The position numbers were made by a program, and so were the translations under genes. From Bacteroidales bacterium (lineage in GTDB: Bacteria; Bacteroidota; Bacteroidia; Bacteroidales; Bacteroidaceae), in the NCBI GenBank assembly GCA_004557185.1, contig SFEP01000010.1, positions 1 to 43,114 of the forward strand: a stretch of 43,114 bases of DNA, read 5' to 3'. The notes beneath the pieces were generated by a model. That model did not search any database. It saw only the letters and a program-made list of their open reading frames with translations, and was not told the DNA's origin. This document shows positions 1 through 7,739 of this stretch, piece after piece (position 1 is the first letter of the stretch; each line of letters begins with the position of its first letter).

Positions 1-407
1 CTGAACCATATGCTTGCCGAGGTTTCTGAATAACCTCCTCAAGAGTCTATTTTTTGACAAAGGGGGCTTGTCCATGATAAGCCGAAAGCCACACTTCTGG
101 CTCTCGGAAAGTTTGGGGTGCAGTCTTAGGGTTTAGCGGACAGTAATAGGAAAAATGAAGGACGTGGCAAAATGGGTACACACCGTGGGGCGCTCGAGGA
201 GGGCGAACAAGGCAAGGCGCAAGCTATCTGCGCCCCACGCAACGGATGGCCACGGACTCGTGCATGAACTGTCCGATTTCACGCCCCACCCGCGCATTTC
301 TGTCATGGGCGGTGCCTCGGGGCGAAGGGGGCGGCTGAAATTCGGCCTTTTCGTGAAGCGTGTAGCCGTTGCAGCGCAGGCAGACGTGCATGCAACGATT
401 TTTTTTG
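1..407. other. Non-coding left edge, no gene recognised
   Basis: No open frame here looks like a real protein; frames on both strands are arginine/cysteine-rich composition artefacts without recognisable motifs. A short hairpin (GAGGTT at 19-24, AACCTC at 32-37) lies upstream of a T-run at about 50-55 and could be the terminator of a gene lying left of the window. The stretch at about 51-70 (TTTGACAAAGGGGGCTT) resembles a stretch near 42842 (TTTGACAAATGGGGCTT), so part of this region may belong to a dispersed intergenic repeat. Confidence 0.4.
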
Positions 408-415
408 TAAGTTTG
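408..415 (+). promoter_or_regulatory. Putative -7 promoter box (TAAGTTTG) for the MerR gene
   Basis: TAAGTTTG fits the Bacteroidetes -7 consensus TAnnTTTG and lies about 80 nt before the chosen start of the MerR-family gene. No good -33 TTTG is visible at the expected spacing, so the call rests on the -7 box alone. Confidence 0.45.
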
Positions 416-495
416 CACATGTTTCGTGCCTTGGTATGTTCTTTTGGCGGCGCGAAACAGTATTCCTACGCATTTCCACCAACGCCTCAGCACCC

Positions 496-834
496 ATGCT
501 CAAAGAAAAAGACCTGAAAATCTATCACTCCATCAGCGAGGTAGCAGCCATGTTCGACGTCAACGAAACGCTGCTGCGCTACTGGGAGAGGGAGTTTCCG
601 CAAATCTCGCCCAAGAAAGGCGGACGCGGCATACGTCACTACTCGAAGGACGACATCGAACAGATACGCACCATCTACAACCTGGTGAAGGTGCGCGGAC
701 TGAAAATTGCCGCCGCACGCGAACTGCTGAAAAAGAACAAGACGGGCACGGTGCAAACCCTCGACGTGATAGAACGACTCAAACGCGTGAAGCAGGAAAT
801 TCACTCCTGGCGCACGGCGCTCGAAAGCATGTAA
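496..834 (+). CDS. MerR-family transcriptional regulator, small
   Basis: A 112-residue protein with an N-terminal MerR-type winged helix-turn-helix. After a short lead (KDLKIYHSISEVAAMF) comes the recognition region with LLRYWEREFP and the wing RHYSKDDIEQI, then an extended helix (IRTIYNLVKVRGLKIAAARELL) and a short C-terminal helix. There is no large effector-binding domain and no cysteine metal site, so it resembles the minimal MerR proteins common in Bacteroidetes rather than metal or redox sensors. I chose the start MLKEKDLK at 496 because the upstream in-frame residues (from 436) are not MerR-like. It precedes radA by 46 nt and may be co-transcribed with it. Its target and ligand cannot be read from the sequence. 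Confidence 0.85.
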   Translation: MLKEKDLKIYHSISEVAAMFDVNETLLRYWEREFPQISPKKGGRGIRHYSKDDIEQIRTIYNLVKVRGLKIAAARELLKKNKTGTVQTLDVIERLKRVKQEIHSWRTALESM

Positions 835-880
835 GGCACGGCGTGCCCATTTTCACCCCCACCCACACCTTTATATCTGT

Positions 881-2269
881 ATGGCCAAGACGAAAACCGT
901 GTACGTTTGCTCCGACTGCGGGCAGGACGCCCCCAAGTGGACGGGCAAATGCCCCGCATGCGGACACTGGAACACGATGAAGGAGATGCACCTAGCGCCC
1001 GACACGCAGCAAACCGCCCAAACCGCCATGGTGCGCAGCGCACTGGCGGGCAGCGGGCAGCGGGAGCCGCGACCCGTGCTGCTGGCTGAGGTGAGCGCTG
1101 AGCAGGAGCCGCGCATCACCACGCTCGACCGCGAACTCGACCGCGTGATGGGGGGCGGCGTGGTGCCGGGCTCGCTCACACTCATTGGCGGCGAACCGGG
1201 CATAGGCAAGTCGACACTGCTGCTGCAAACGGTGCTGCACCTCACTGGCCGACGCGTGCTCTACGTGAGCGGCGAGGAGAGCGAAAGGCAAATAAAACTG
1301 CGCGCCGACCGCATAGGCCAGCCACAAGGCGAGGTGCTGCTGCTCTGCGAAACGAGGCTCGAGCGCGTGTTCGACCACATCAAGGCTGTGCAGCCCGAAC
1401 TGGTGGTGGTTGACTCCATACAAACGGTGGCCGTGGAGGGCGTAGACTCGTCGCCGGGCTCCATCACGCAAATTCGCGAGTGCGCCGCGGCCCTGCTGAA
1501 ATATGCCAAGGAGAGCGGCGTGCCCGTCATTCTGGTGGGCCACATCACGAAGGAGGGCACCATAGCAGGCCCCAAGGTGCTCGAACACATTGTGGACACG
1601 GTGCTGCAATTCGAGGGCGACCGACAATACCTCTACCGCATTTTGCGCAGCATCAAGAACCGCTTCGGGTCGACCACGGAACTGGGCATCTACGAAATGC
1701 GAGGCGACGGGCTGCGAGGCGTGGAAAACCCCTCGGAACTGCTCCTGACGCAGGGCGACGAGGCGCTGAGCGGCGTGGCCATTGCCGCAGCACTGGAGGG
1801 CGTAAGGCCTTTCCTCATCGAAACGCAAGCACTCACCTCAACCGCAGCCTACGGCACGCCGCAACGTTCGACCACAGGCTTCGACATGCGACGCCTGAAC
1901 ATGCTGCTGGCGGTGCTGGAAAAGCGCGTGGGCTTCAAACTGCTGCAAAAGGACGTCTTCCTGAACATCGCCGGCGGCATACGCGTCACCGACCCCGCCA
2001 TCGACCTGAGCGTGATAGCCGCCGTGCTGTCGAGCAACGTAGACACGGCCATCGAGCGCCACGTGTGCATGGCCGGCGAGGTGGGGCTGAGCGGCGAAAT
2101 ACGGCCCGTGACACGCATAGCCCAACGCATAGCTGAGGCCGAGAAACTGGGCTTCAAACGCATGCTGGTGCCCGAGGGCAACATCAAGGGCCTCGAAGCC
2201 GCACCACGCCGCATCGAACTGGTGCCTGTGGCACGCGTAGAGGCTGCCCTGCGCGAACTCTTCGGGTGA
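881..2269 (+). CDS. radA: DNA repair protein RadA
   Basis: RadA (Sms) is a RecA-like ATPase that drives branch migration during recombinational repair. The 462-residue product has all family parts in order: a C4 zinc finger (Cys10, Cys13, Cys24, Cys27), a Walker A loop GGEPGIGKST at about 103-112, the diagnostic KNRFG motif at 259-263, and a C-terminal Lon-protease-like domain with the GEVGLSGEIRPV signature. Length is normal for the family. The start at 881 places the zinc finger directly at the N-terminus as expected. It follows the MerR gene closely and is followed by a weak inverted repeat. The product is cytosolic. Nothing unusual was seen. Confidence 0.97.
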   Translation: MAKTKTVYVCSDCGQDAPKWTGKCPACGHWNTMKEMHLAPDTQQTAQTAMVRSALAGSGQREPRPVLLAEVSAEQEPRITTLDRELDRVMGGGVVPGSLTLIGGEPGIGKSTLLLQTVLHLTGRRVLYVSGEESERQIKLRADRIGQPQGEVLLLCETRLERVFDHIKAVQPELVVVDSIQTVAVEGVDSSPGSITQIRECAAALLKYAKESGVPVILVGHITKEGTIAGPKVLEHIVDTVLQFEGDRQYLYRILRSIKNRFGSTTELGIYEMRGDGLRGVENPSELLLTQGDEALSGVAIAAALEGVRPFLIETQALTSTAAYGTPQRSTTGFDMRRLNMLLAVLEKRVGFKLLQKDVFLNIAGGIRVTDPAIDLSVIAAVLSSNVDTAIERHVCMAGEVGLSGEIRPVTRIAQRIAEAEKLGFKRMLVPEGNIKGLEAAPRRIELVPVARVEAALRELFG

Positions 2270-2317
2270 AGGGAGCGGGCGGGAGTGCTTGAAACAAGGC
2301 CTCATCTGAAAAAAGGT

Positions 2318-2357
2318 GGGTTCATTCAGATTTGAAAAGAAGCCAATGAGTGAACCC
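2318..2357. repeat. Inverted repeat after radA
   Basis: GGGTTCATTC (2318-2327) is matched by GAGTGAACCC (2348-2357), nine of ten pairs, with a 20-nt loop. No clear T-run follows, so it may be a weak radA terminator or an operator for the next gene, which starts 28 nt later. Confidence 0.35.
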
Positions 2358-2384
2358 TAATTGTTGTGCAACTTTTGATTTGAA

Positions 2385-4019
2385 ATGATACAGACGCTAC
2401 AACTACGCGTGCCGCCCCACGTGGCCGCCGACGACCGGCAACTGCGCCGACACGTGGCTCAGACGCTGGGCGTGGAGGGCCGCTCCATCTGCGACCTGCG
2501 CCTGCGACGCCGCAGCATCGACGCCCGCCAGCGGCAGGTGTTTGTCAACCTCACGCTCGAGGTGTTTGTCAACGAACACGCTCCGGCACTCGACTACGAA
2601 CCCGTGCACTACCCCCACGTGGAGGGCGCACCGCGGGTGGTGGTGGTGGGCGCAGGGCCGGGCGGCCTGTTTGCAGCGCTGCGCCTCATCGAACTGGGCT
2701 GCTGCCCCGTGGTGCTGGAACGCGGCAAGGATGTGCACGAGCGCCGCAAGGACATAGCGCAGATTTCGCGCAGCCACACCGTCGACGCCGAGAGCAACTA
2801 CTCCTTCGGCGAGGGCGGCGCGGGAGCCTACTCCGACGGCAAACTCTACACGCGATCGAAGAAGCGCGGCAATGTAGAGAAAATTCTGCGCGTGTTCTGC
2901 CAGTTCGGCGCTTCGACCACCATCTTGGCCGACGCTCACCCGCACATCGGCACCGACCGCTTGCCCCGCATCATCGAGGCTATGCGACACCAAATCTTGG
3001 AAAGCGGCGGCGAGGTGCATTTCCAAACACGCGCCGACCGGCTGCTCATCAGCCACGGCAAGGTGTGCGGCGTGGCTACGGCCGACGGACGCGAATTTCA
3101 AGGCCCCGTCATTCTGGCCACGGGGCACTCAGCGCGCGACGTGTACCGCCACCTGCACCAGGCGGGGGCCGCACTCGAGGCCAAGGCGCTGGCGGTGGGC
3201 GTGAGGCTGGAGCATCCCTCCGCACTCATCGACCGCATACAGTATCACAGCGCCGAGGGCCGCGGCAAATACCTTCCCGCCGCCGAATACAGTTTCGTGG
3301 CACAAAGCAAGGGCCGCGGCGTGTACAGCTTCTGCATGTGCCCCGGCGGCATCGTGGTGCCCGCAGCCAGCGGCGCAGAGCAGGTGGTGGTGAACGGCAT
3401 GAGCCCCTCACTGCGCAACTCGGCGTGGAGCAACTCGGGCATGGTGGTGGAGACGCACGCCGACGACCTGGACGGCGAACTGCGGCCTTTCCTGGAAGAA
3501 GCCATGCACGACGATGCCTTTGCACACCTGCACCCCGAAACGCTGCAGGCCGGACACCCACTGCGCATGATGTGCTTTCAGGAAGCACTCGAACGCGCGG
3601 CCTGGGTGCAGGGCGGACGGCGACAGACGGCTCCCGCACAGCGCATGGCCGACTTTGTGAACCGCCGCCTGAGCTGCGACCTGCCCACCAGCAGCTACAC
3701 GCCAGGCCTGCTGGCATCGCCGCTCCACTTCTGGATGCCCCGCTTCATCAGCGAACGACTGAAAGAGGGCTTCCTGGCCTTCGGACGCCGCAGCCACGGC
3801 TTCCTGACCAACGAAGCCACCATGATTGGCGTGGAAACGCGCACCTCGTCGCCCGTTCGCATCGTGCGCCACGCCGAGAGCCTGCAACACGTGGACCTGT
3901 GCGGCCTCTATCCCTGCGGCGAGGGCGCAGGCTACGCGGGCGGCATTGTGAGCGCGGCCATCGACGGCGAACGCTGCGCCGAAGCCTGCGCCGCCACGCT
4001 CGGCCGCGCCACAGCATAG
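2385..4019 (+). CDS. NAD(P)/FAD-dependent oxidoreductase (COG2509-like)
   Basis: A 544-residue flavoprotein of the uncharacterised FAD-dependent dehydrogenase group widespread in Bacteroidetes and Firmicutes. An N-terminal ~80-residue alpha/beta domain precedes a dinucleotide-binding loop (VVVVGAGPGGLFAALRL, about 85-101). A second FAD contact is seen in the GEGGAGAYSDGKL stretch (about 142-155), and a C-terminal FAD motif in GLYPCGEGAGYAGGIVSAAIDG near the end. The mid-part YSFCMCPGGIVVPA is typical of the group. Family members are often annotated as oxidoreductases without a known substrate. It is preceded by radA and followed at 73 nt by an HD hydrolase on the same strand; no pathway can be inferred from these neighbours. 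The start at 2385 is the first ATG giving a normal N-terminus. Confidence 0.9.
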   Translation: MIQTLQLRVPPHVAADDRQLRRHVAQTLGVEGRSICDLRLRRRSIDARQRQVFVNLTLEVFVNEHAPALDYEPVHYPHVEGAPRVVVVGAGPGGLFAALRLIELGCCPVVLERGKDVHERRKDIAQISRSHTVDAESNYSFGEGGAGAYSDGKLYTRSKKRGNVEKILRVFCQFGASTTILADAHPHIGTDRLPRIIEAMRHQILESGGEVHFQTRADRLLISHGKVCGVATADGREFQGPVILATGHSARDVYRHLHQAGAALEAKALAVGVRLEHPSALIDRIQYHSAEGRGKYLPAAEYSFVAQSKGRGVYSFCMCPGGIVVPAASGAEQVVVNGMSPSLRNSAWSNSGMVVETHADDLDGELRPFLEEAMHDDAFAHLHPETLQAGHPLRMMCFQEALERAAWVQGGRRQTAPAQRMADFVNRRLSCDLPTSSYTPGLLASPLHFWMPRFISERLKEGFLAFGRRSHGFLTNEATMIGVETRTSSPVRIVRHAESLQHVDLCGLYPCGEGAGYAGGIVSAAIDGERCAEACAATLGRATA

Positions 4020-4024
4020 CACGC

Positions 4025-4048
4025 CACTCCTTATTTATATTATATAGG
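4025..4048 (-). repeat. Copy of dispersed TATATATAATAAGGAGTG-like motif
   Basis: Read on the minus strand this is CCTATATAATATAAATAAGGAGTG without its first bases, a variant of the 20-bp sequence found identically at 13262-13281 and 41799-41818. It lies just after the stop of the FAD oxidoreductase. Function unknown. Confidence 0.5.
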
Positions 4049-4092
4049 GAGCGCATCAATGAGAAAGCGCACCTTTGATATATTGACACTCC

Positions 4093-4683
4093 ATGCTGAC
4101 CGAATTGTACAAACTACACGCGGCCCACATAGCCCTGATAGCCGAACGTGCTGCCGCCTGCCACGCCGCAGTGAACCAAACCTACGGGCACGGACTGCCC
4201 TACGCCTTTCACCTGCGGCTGACGGCCGACTTCGTGACACGCTTTGCCGACCTCCTGCCCGTATCCGACGACGAGGTGGAAACACTCTACGCCGCAGCCT
4301 ACTTTCACGACACGCTGGAAGACGCGCGCCTCAGCTACAACGACCTGCGCCGCATCTTCGAGGAACTCAACGCACACCACGGCACCCACATCCACGTGCA
4401 CGACGCCGCCGAAGCCGTCTACGCCCTGACCAACGACAAAGGCCGCACCCGCGCCGAACGAGCCGGCGAGGCCTACTACGCCGGCATCCGCGCCACAAAG
4501 TACGCCCCCTTCCTGAAAATGTGTGACCGCCTGGCCAACCTGCGCTACTCCACCCTCTTCTGCACCGAGCAACGCATGGCCCAAATCTACCGTCGCGAAA
4601 TGCCGCACTTCCTGACCAGCATAGGCCCCGTGCCCGACGCCATGGCCGCAGCCGCAGCGCAAATGTGCGGCTCCGCCCTCTGA
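4093..4683 (+). CDS. HD-domain hydrolase, SpoT/MESH1-like
   Basis: A 196-residue stand-alone HD phosphohydrolase. The metal and catalytic motifs follow the order of the SpoT/Rel hydrolase domain: a histidine in YAFHLRLT, then AAYFHDTLEDA (the HDxxED core), then a VYALTNDKGRTRAERA helix, then KMCDRLANLRY, which matches the K-x-x-D-R/K-x-x-N-x-R segment of (p)ppGpp hydrolases. There is no synthetase, TGS or ACT domain. Small proteins of this type hydrolyse (p)ppGpp or, in animals (MESH1), also NADPH; either would be possible here but neither is shown. It is cytosolic, with no signal peptide. Neighbours are a FAD oxidoreductase and a nucleotidyltransferase with its own promoter, so it is likely transcribed with the former or alone. 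Confidence 0.75.
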   Translation: MLTELYKLHAAHIALIAERAAACHAAVNQTYGHGLPYAFHLRLTADFVTRFADLLPVSDDEVETLYAAAYFHDTLEDARLSYNDLRRIFEELNAHHGTHIHVHDAAEAVYALTNDKGRTRAERAGEAYYAGIRATKYAPFLKMCDRLANLRYSTLFCTEQRMAQIYRREMPHFLTSIGPVPDAMAAAAAQMCGSAL

Positions 4684-4775
4684 CAACGCCCACCGCATTT
4701 GCCACCACGAAGCACCACCCCTGCATGTCATCAAAATTAAATAGAGAGAAAATGCACATGCACCGTTATTTTTTG

Positions 4776-4783
4776 TAGTTTTG
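4776..4783 (+). promoter_or_regulatory. Putative -7 box (TAGTTTTG) for the nucleotidyltransferase gene
   Basis: TAGTTTTG matches TAnnTTTG and lies about 120 nt before the start at 4905. The leader between them carries a 14-bp direct repeat, CACCCCATCCAGCC, at 4814-4827 and 4865-4878. No clear -33 box is seen. Confidence 0.5.
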
Positions 4784-4904
4784 CAAGGTAAAGTAAGCAA
4801 CGCACGTCTTAAACACCCCATCCAGCCCACGCACTGACACCACAAGGGCTGCGGCGCGCGGCTTCACCCCATCCAGCCAACAACCTAACCAAATTCATAA
4901 TCAC

Positions 4905-5816
4905 ATGAAACCTACACTTTTCCTCCTTGCTGCCGGCATGGGCAGCCGTTACGGCGGCCTCAAGCAGCTTGACAAGCTCGGCCCCCACGGCGAAACCATC
5001 ATGGACTACTCCATCTACGACGCCATCAACGCCGGCTTTGGCAAACTCGTGTTTGTCATTCGTAAAGACTTCGAAGACGACTTCCGCAAAATCGTTCTCT
5101 CCAAGTACGAAGGCCATATTCCCTGCGAACTTGTTTTCCAGGCCCTCGATGCCCTTCCCGAAGGCTTCACCTGCCCCGCTGAGCGCCAGAAGCCTTGGGG
5201 TACGAACCACGCCGTAATGATGGGTAAGGACGTCATCAAGGAGCCCTTCGCCGTGCTCAACTGCGACGACTTCTACGATCGCGACGCCTTCAAGGTAATG
5301 GGCAAATGGCTCAGCGAACTGCCCGAAGGCAGCACAGGTAAATACGCCATGGTAGGCTTCCGCGTAGGCAACACGCTGAGCGAAAGCGGCACCGTAAGCC
5401 GCGGCGTGTGCGAGTACGACGAGAACCACCACCTCACCTCGGTGGTAGAGCGCACCAAGATTCAGCGCTTCGACGGCGTAGTGAAATACCTCGACGAAAA
5501 CGACGAATGGGTAGCCATCCCCGACACCACGCCCGTTTCCATGAACTTCTGGGGCTTCACCCCCGACTACTTCGCCCACAGCGTAGAGTTCTTCAAGGAA
5601 TTCCTCTCCGACCCGAAGAACATGGAGAACCTCAAGAGCGAGTTCTTCATTCCGCTCATGGTCGACAAGCTCATCCACGACGGCACCGCCACCTGCGAAG
5701 TGCTCGACACCACCTCCAAGTGGTTCGGCGTAACCTATCCCGAGGACCGTCCCGAGGTAGTGGCCAAGTTCCAGAAACTGGCCGACGACGGCGTTTATCC
5801 CGAGAAGATGTTCTAA
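4905..5816 (+). CDS. Sugar-phosphate nucleotidyltransferase family protein
   Basis: A 303-residue protein with a Rossmann-like nucleotidyltransferase fold. The N-terminal loop LLAAGMGSRYGGLKQ replaces the usual GGxGTRL-x-PLT, and the aspartates in VLNCDDFYDRDAF fit the metal-binding position. The rest (WGTNHAVMMGKDVI, SMNFWGFTPDYF) is characteristic of a Bacteroidetes group usually annotated as NTP transferase or glucose-1-phosphate thymidylyltransferase-like. The exact sugar and nucleotide are unknown. Codon use is more biased to TTC/AAG/GAC and less GC-rich than in neighbouring genes, suggesting high expression. It has its own promoter and a strong terminator, so it is probably a single-gene unit. 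Confidence 0.82.
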   Translation: MKPTLFLLAAGMGSRYGGLKQLDKLGPHGETIMDYSIYDAINAGFGKLVFVIRKDFEDDFRKIVLSKYEGHIPCELVFQALDALPEGFTCPAERQKPWGTNHAVMMGKDVIKEPFAVLNCDDFYDRDAFKVMGKWLSELPEGSTGKYAMVGFRVGNTLSESGTVSRGVCEYDENHHLTSVVERTKIQRFDGVVKYLDENDEWVAIPDTTPVSMNFWGFTPDYFAHSVEFFKEFLSDPKNMENLKSEFFIPLMVDKLIHDGTATCEVLDTTSKWFGVTYPEDRPEVVAKFQKLADDGVYPEKMF

Positions 5817-5853
5817 GCATCACCTCACACGCCACTCCGTAAGAAGTAATCCC

Positions 5854-5898
5854 AGATGGTGGAACGGTCGCACAGAAAGCCGTTTCACCATCTTTTTC
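5854..5898 (+). terminator. Rho-independent terminator after the nucleotidyltransferase gene
   Basis: A 14-bp stem, AGATGGTGGAACGG (5854-5867) with CCGTTTCACCATCT (5880-5893), one mismatch and a 12-nt loop, followed directly by a T-rich tail. It separates the nucleotidyltransferase from the ribosomal protein operon. Confidence 0.85.
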
Positions 5899-5943
5899 TT
5901 GCGAAAAAAACAGGCGGCATATACATGTAACCGAAAAAAGTCG

Positions 5944-5951
5944 TACATTTG
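5944..5951 (+). promoter_or_regulatory. Putative -7 box (TACATTTG) for rplU-rpmA
   Basis: TACATTTG fits TAnnTTTG and lies 83 nt upstream of rplU, directly after the preceding terminator. The -33 position is not clear. Confidence 0.55.
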
Positions 5952-6034
5952 CAGCCGCTTAGAGTCTGTCAGGGCCAAACAAGAGGGTGCGAATGTACTC
6001 CGCCTTACAGAAAAACCCGTTTATACAAATTAAA

Positions 6035-6352
6035 ATGTACGCAATCGTAGAGATTAACGGTCAGCAGTTCAAGGTTGAAGAGGGCAAGAAGCTCTTCGTC
6101 AACCACATCCGCGAAGCAGAAGGCGGTCAGACTGTTGAATTTGAGAAAGTGTTGCTCGTTGACAACAACGGCGACGTGAAAGTAGGCGCTCCCACCATCG
6201 AAGGCGCCAAGGTCGTATGCGAAGTGGTTTCGCCCCTCGTAAAAGGCGACAAGGTGCTCGTGTTCCACAAGAAGCGCCGCAAAGGTTACCGCAAGCTGAA
6301 CGGTTATCGTCACCAGTTCACCGAGGTTACCATCAAACAAGTAATTGCTTAA
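6035..6352 (+). CDS. rplU: 50S ribosomal protein L21
   Basis: L21 binds 23S rRNA in the large subunit together with L20. The 105-residue product begins MYAIVEINGQQFKVEEGKK, the conserved L21 start, and carries the C-terminal KKRRKGYRKLNGYRHQFTEV segment. Length is normal. The in-frame ATG at 5987 would add 16 residues without family support, so 6035 is used. It is 19 nt upstream of rpmA, the usual L21-L27 operon order. Confidence 0.98.
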   Translation: MYAIVEINGQQFKVEEGKKLFVNHIREAEGGQTVEFEKVLLVDNNGDVKVGAPTIEGAKVVCEVVSPLVKGDKVLVFHKKRRKGYRKLNGYRHQFTEVTIKQVIA

Positions 6353-6371
6353 TCCTAAAAACTCAGAAGAA

Positions 6372-6635
6372 ATGGCACACAAAAAAGGTGTAGGTAGTTC
6401 TAAGAACGGCCGTGAGTCGGCTTCACAGCGATTAGGCGTTAAGATTTGGGGCGGACAGACCTGCGTGGCAGGCAACATCATCGTTCGCCAGCGCGGTACG
6501 GTTCACTATCCCGGCAAGAATGTCGGCATGGGTAAGGACCACACGCTCTTCGCTCTCGTAGACGGTGTAGTAAGTTTCAAGCGCGGCCAGCGTGACCGCA
6601 GCGTGGTAACTGTTACCCCCGTAGCCGAAGCATAA
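6372..6635 (+). CDS. rpmA: 50S ribosomal protein L27
   Basis: L27 sits near the peptidyl-transferase centre. The 87-residue product begins MAHKKGVGSSKNGRES, the classical L27 N-terminus, without the cleaved leader peptide found in Firmicutes, and includes RLGVKIWGGQTCVAGNIIVRQRG-type core residues. It is the last gene of the rplU-rpmA operon and is followed by a strong terminator. Confidence 0.98.
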   Translation: MAHKKGVGSSKNGRESASQRLGVKIWGGQTCVAGNIIVRQRGTVHYPGKNVGMGKDHTLFALVDGVVSFKRGQRDRSVVTVTPVAEA

Positions 6636-6680
6636 CGTAACGCCCGGCCTCGTTCCGGCACCTACTTACGAAAGAAAGTC

Positions 6681-6724
6681 AACGCGGGTTGCGCCCTATG
6701 GTGCAGCCCGCGTTCTTGTTTTTG
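6681..6724 (+). terminator. Rho-independent terminator of rplU-rpmA
   Basis: AACGCGGG (6681-6688) pairs perfectly with CCCGCGTT (6707-6714); inner TGC/GCA extend the stem. The tail is CTTGTTTTT. Confidence 0.88.
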
Positions 6725-6833
6725 CCCGTTTCGGCCTGTTTATTCCTGTTTGTCGTCGTCCCCCGCCGCAGGGATGCCGCCAGTTGCGCAAGGTTCATTC
6801 ACCTATTGTTTCTCCCCTCCTCCTCACCCACAC

Positions 6834-7166
6834 ATGAAAGTCGTCCGAATCAAGCGCCACCCCATGGGCCGCAATTTCTACGCAATCAACCTCTTCGGCG
6901 TAGTTTTCTCCATCGGTCCGCTCAGCCCCGTGGAGCGCAACCACGAGTACATCCACACGCTCCAGCAGCGCGAGTTACTCTTCATCCCCTTCTACCTCAT
7001 CTACCTCGCAGAGTGGCTGGTGCGCTACGTGCAGCACCGCAACTGGCTCCGTGCTTACGAACACATCTCCTTCGAGCGCGAAGCCTACACCATGCAGCAC
7101 GACCTCGACTACAAGCACCACCGCCCCTTCATGGCCTGGCGCCACTACCTGCGCAGCAAGGGGTAA
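6834..7166 (+). CDS. Small conserved protein with HExxH-like motif
   Basis: A 110-residue basic protein beginning MKVVRIKRHPMGRNFYAINLFG. It contains NHEYIHTLQQRELLF (HEYIH fits the HExxH zinc-protease motif, about residues 41-45), then a hydrophobic segment FIPFYLIYLAEWLVRYV, then FEREAY, where the glutamate sits roughly 36 residues later and could be a third metal ligand. The aromatic hydrophobic helix may associate with the membrane. I do not recognise a named family; it resembles short Bacteroidetes hypothetical proteins. A longer frame from 6750 exists, but its first 28 residues are low-complexity and the ATG at 6834 gives the natural start. It stands alone between two terminators. Confidence 0.7.
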   Translation: MKVVRIKRHPMGRNFYAINLFGVVFSIGPLSPVERNHEYIHTLQQRELLFIPFYLIYLAEWLVRYVQHRNWLRAYEHISFEREAYTMQHDLDYKHHRPFMAWRHYLRSKG

Positions 7167-7215
7167 CGACAGCCACAAGGCGTGTTTGACGGGAAAGGCT
7201 GAACGAGAGAAAAAC

Positions 7216-7256
7216 AGATGCCGTGGGAAAAAGTGCCCATGGCATCTATTTTTATT
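7216..7256 (+). terminator. Terminator after the HExxH protein gene
   Basis: AGATGCCGTGGG (7216-7227) pairs with CCCATGGCATCT (7236-7247), one G-T pair, 8-nt loop, followed by ATTTTTATT. Its GATGCCGTGG sequence is the same core that recurs in the palindromic repeat family further right. Confidence 0.75.
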
Positions 7257-7269
7257 ATTACTTTCCGCC

Positions 7270-7545
7270 ACACTTATCTGAGCGCCCCCAAAAAAACTTT
7301 TGTCCATAAAAAACGCATTGAAGGCGGCGCCTCTGGGCTTATCAGGAAATAGGCAAAACGGGATGCCGTGGAAGAAAGTTACCCAGCCGTGGAAGAAAGT
7401 TCCCACGGCTGGGTAACTTTCTTCCACGGCGGCCTGTTTTTACGGCTCGCCGCCCCGCAAAAAATAGATGCTACGTAAAAAATTTTACGAACGACGTGAT
7501 TTTTTTTACGAACGACGTAAAATTTTTTACGTAGCATCTCCTTTT
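7270..7545. repeat. Dispersed palindromic repeat, locus 1
   Basis: This gene-free stretch holds two long palindromes. The first has perfect 28-bp arms (7365-7392 and 7403-7430) built on GATGCCGTGGAAGAAAGTT, with a 10-nt loop. The second has perfect 24-bp arms (7466-7489 and 7516-7539) built on AGATGCTACGTAAAAA, with a 26-nt centre containing AACGACGTGA. A preceding segment (7276-7327, GAGCGCCCC to AAACGCATTGAAGGCG) recurs at about 42919-42970, and the part around 7434-7510 recurs near 31120-31195. No protein is supported; open frames here follow the repeat. Confidence 0.8.
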
Positions 7546-7739
7546 TCCCGTCGCCAGCCCTGCCGAAAGCCGTGAAGACGAATTGCCGCCCTGCCGAAAA
7601 CAGGTGCTGTGAAATGGGTGTAGGGTAATGATAGGTGTAGGGCAAGCCGCTCTTTCCCCGTTCCTGGCCTGCCTCTCTGCGGCAAACAGAAACCTACATC
7701 TTTACCAAGAAAGCATTCATCCATAGATGCCGTCCGCAC

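Noticed and set aside
1..130. Possible insertion sequence end at the left edge
   Set aside because: No terminal inverted repeat partner or transposase fragment could be found in the window.
155..517. Open frame of 120 codons at the left edge
   Set aside because: Arginine-rich, no motif, overlaps the MerR gene start and its promoter; three other frames are open over the same bases, as expected in GC-rich DNA.
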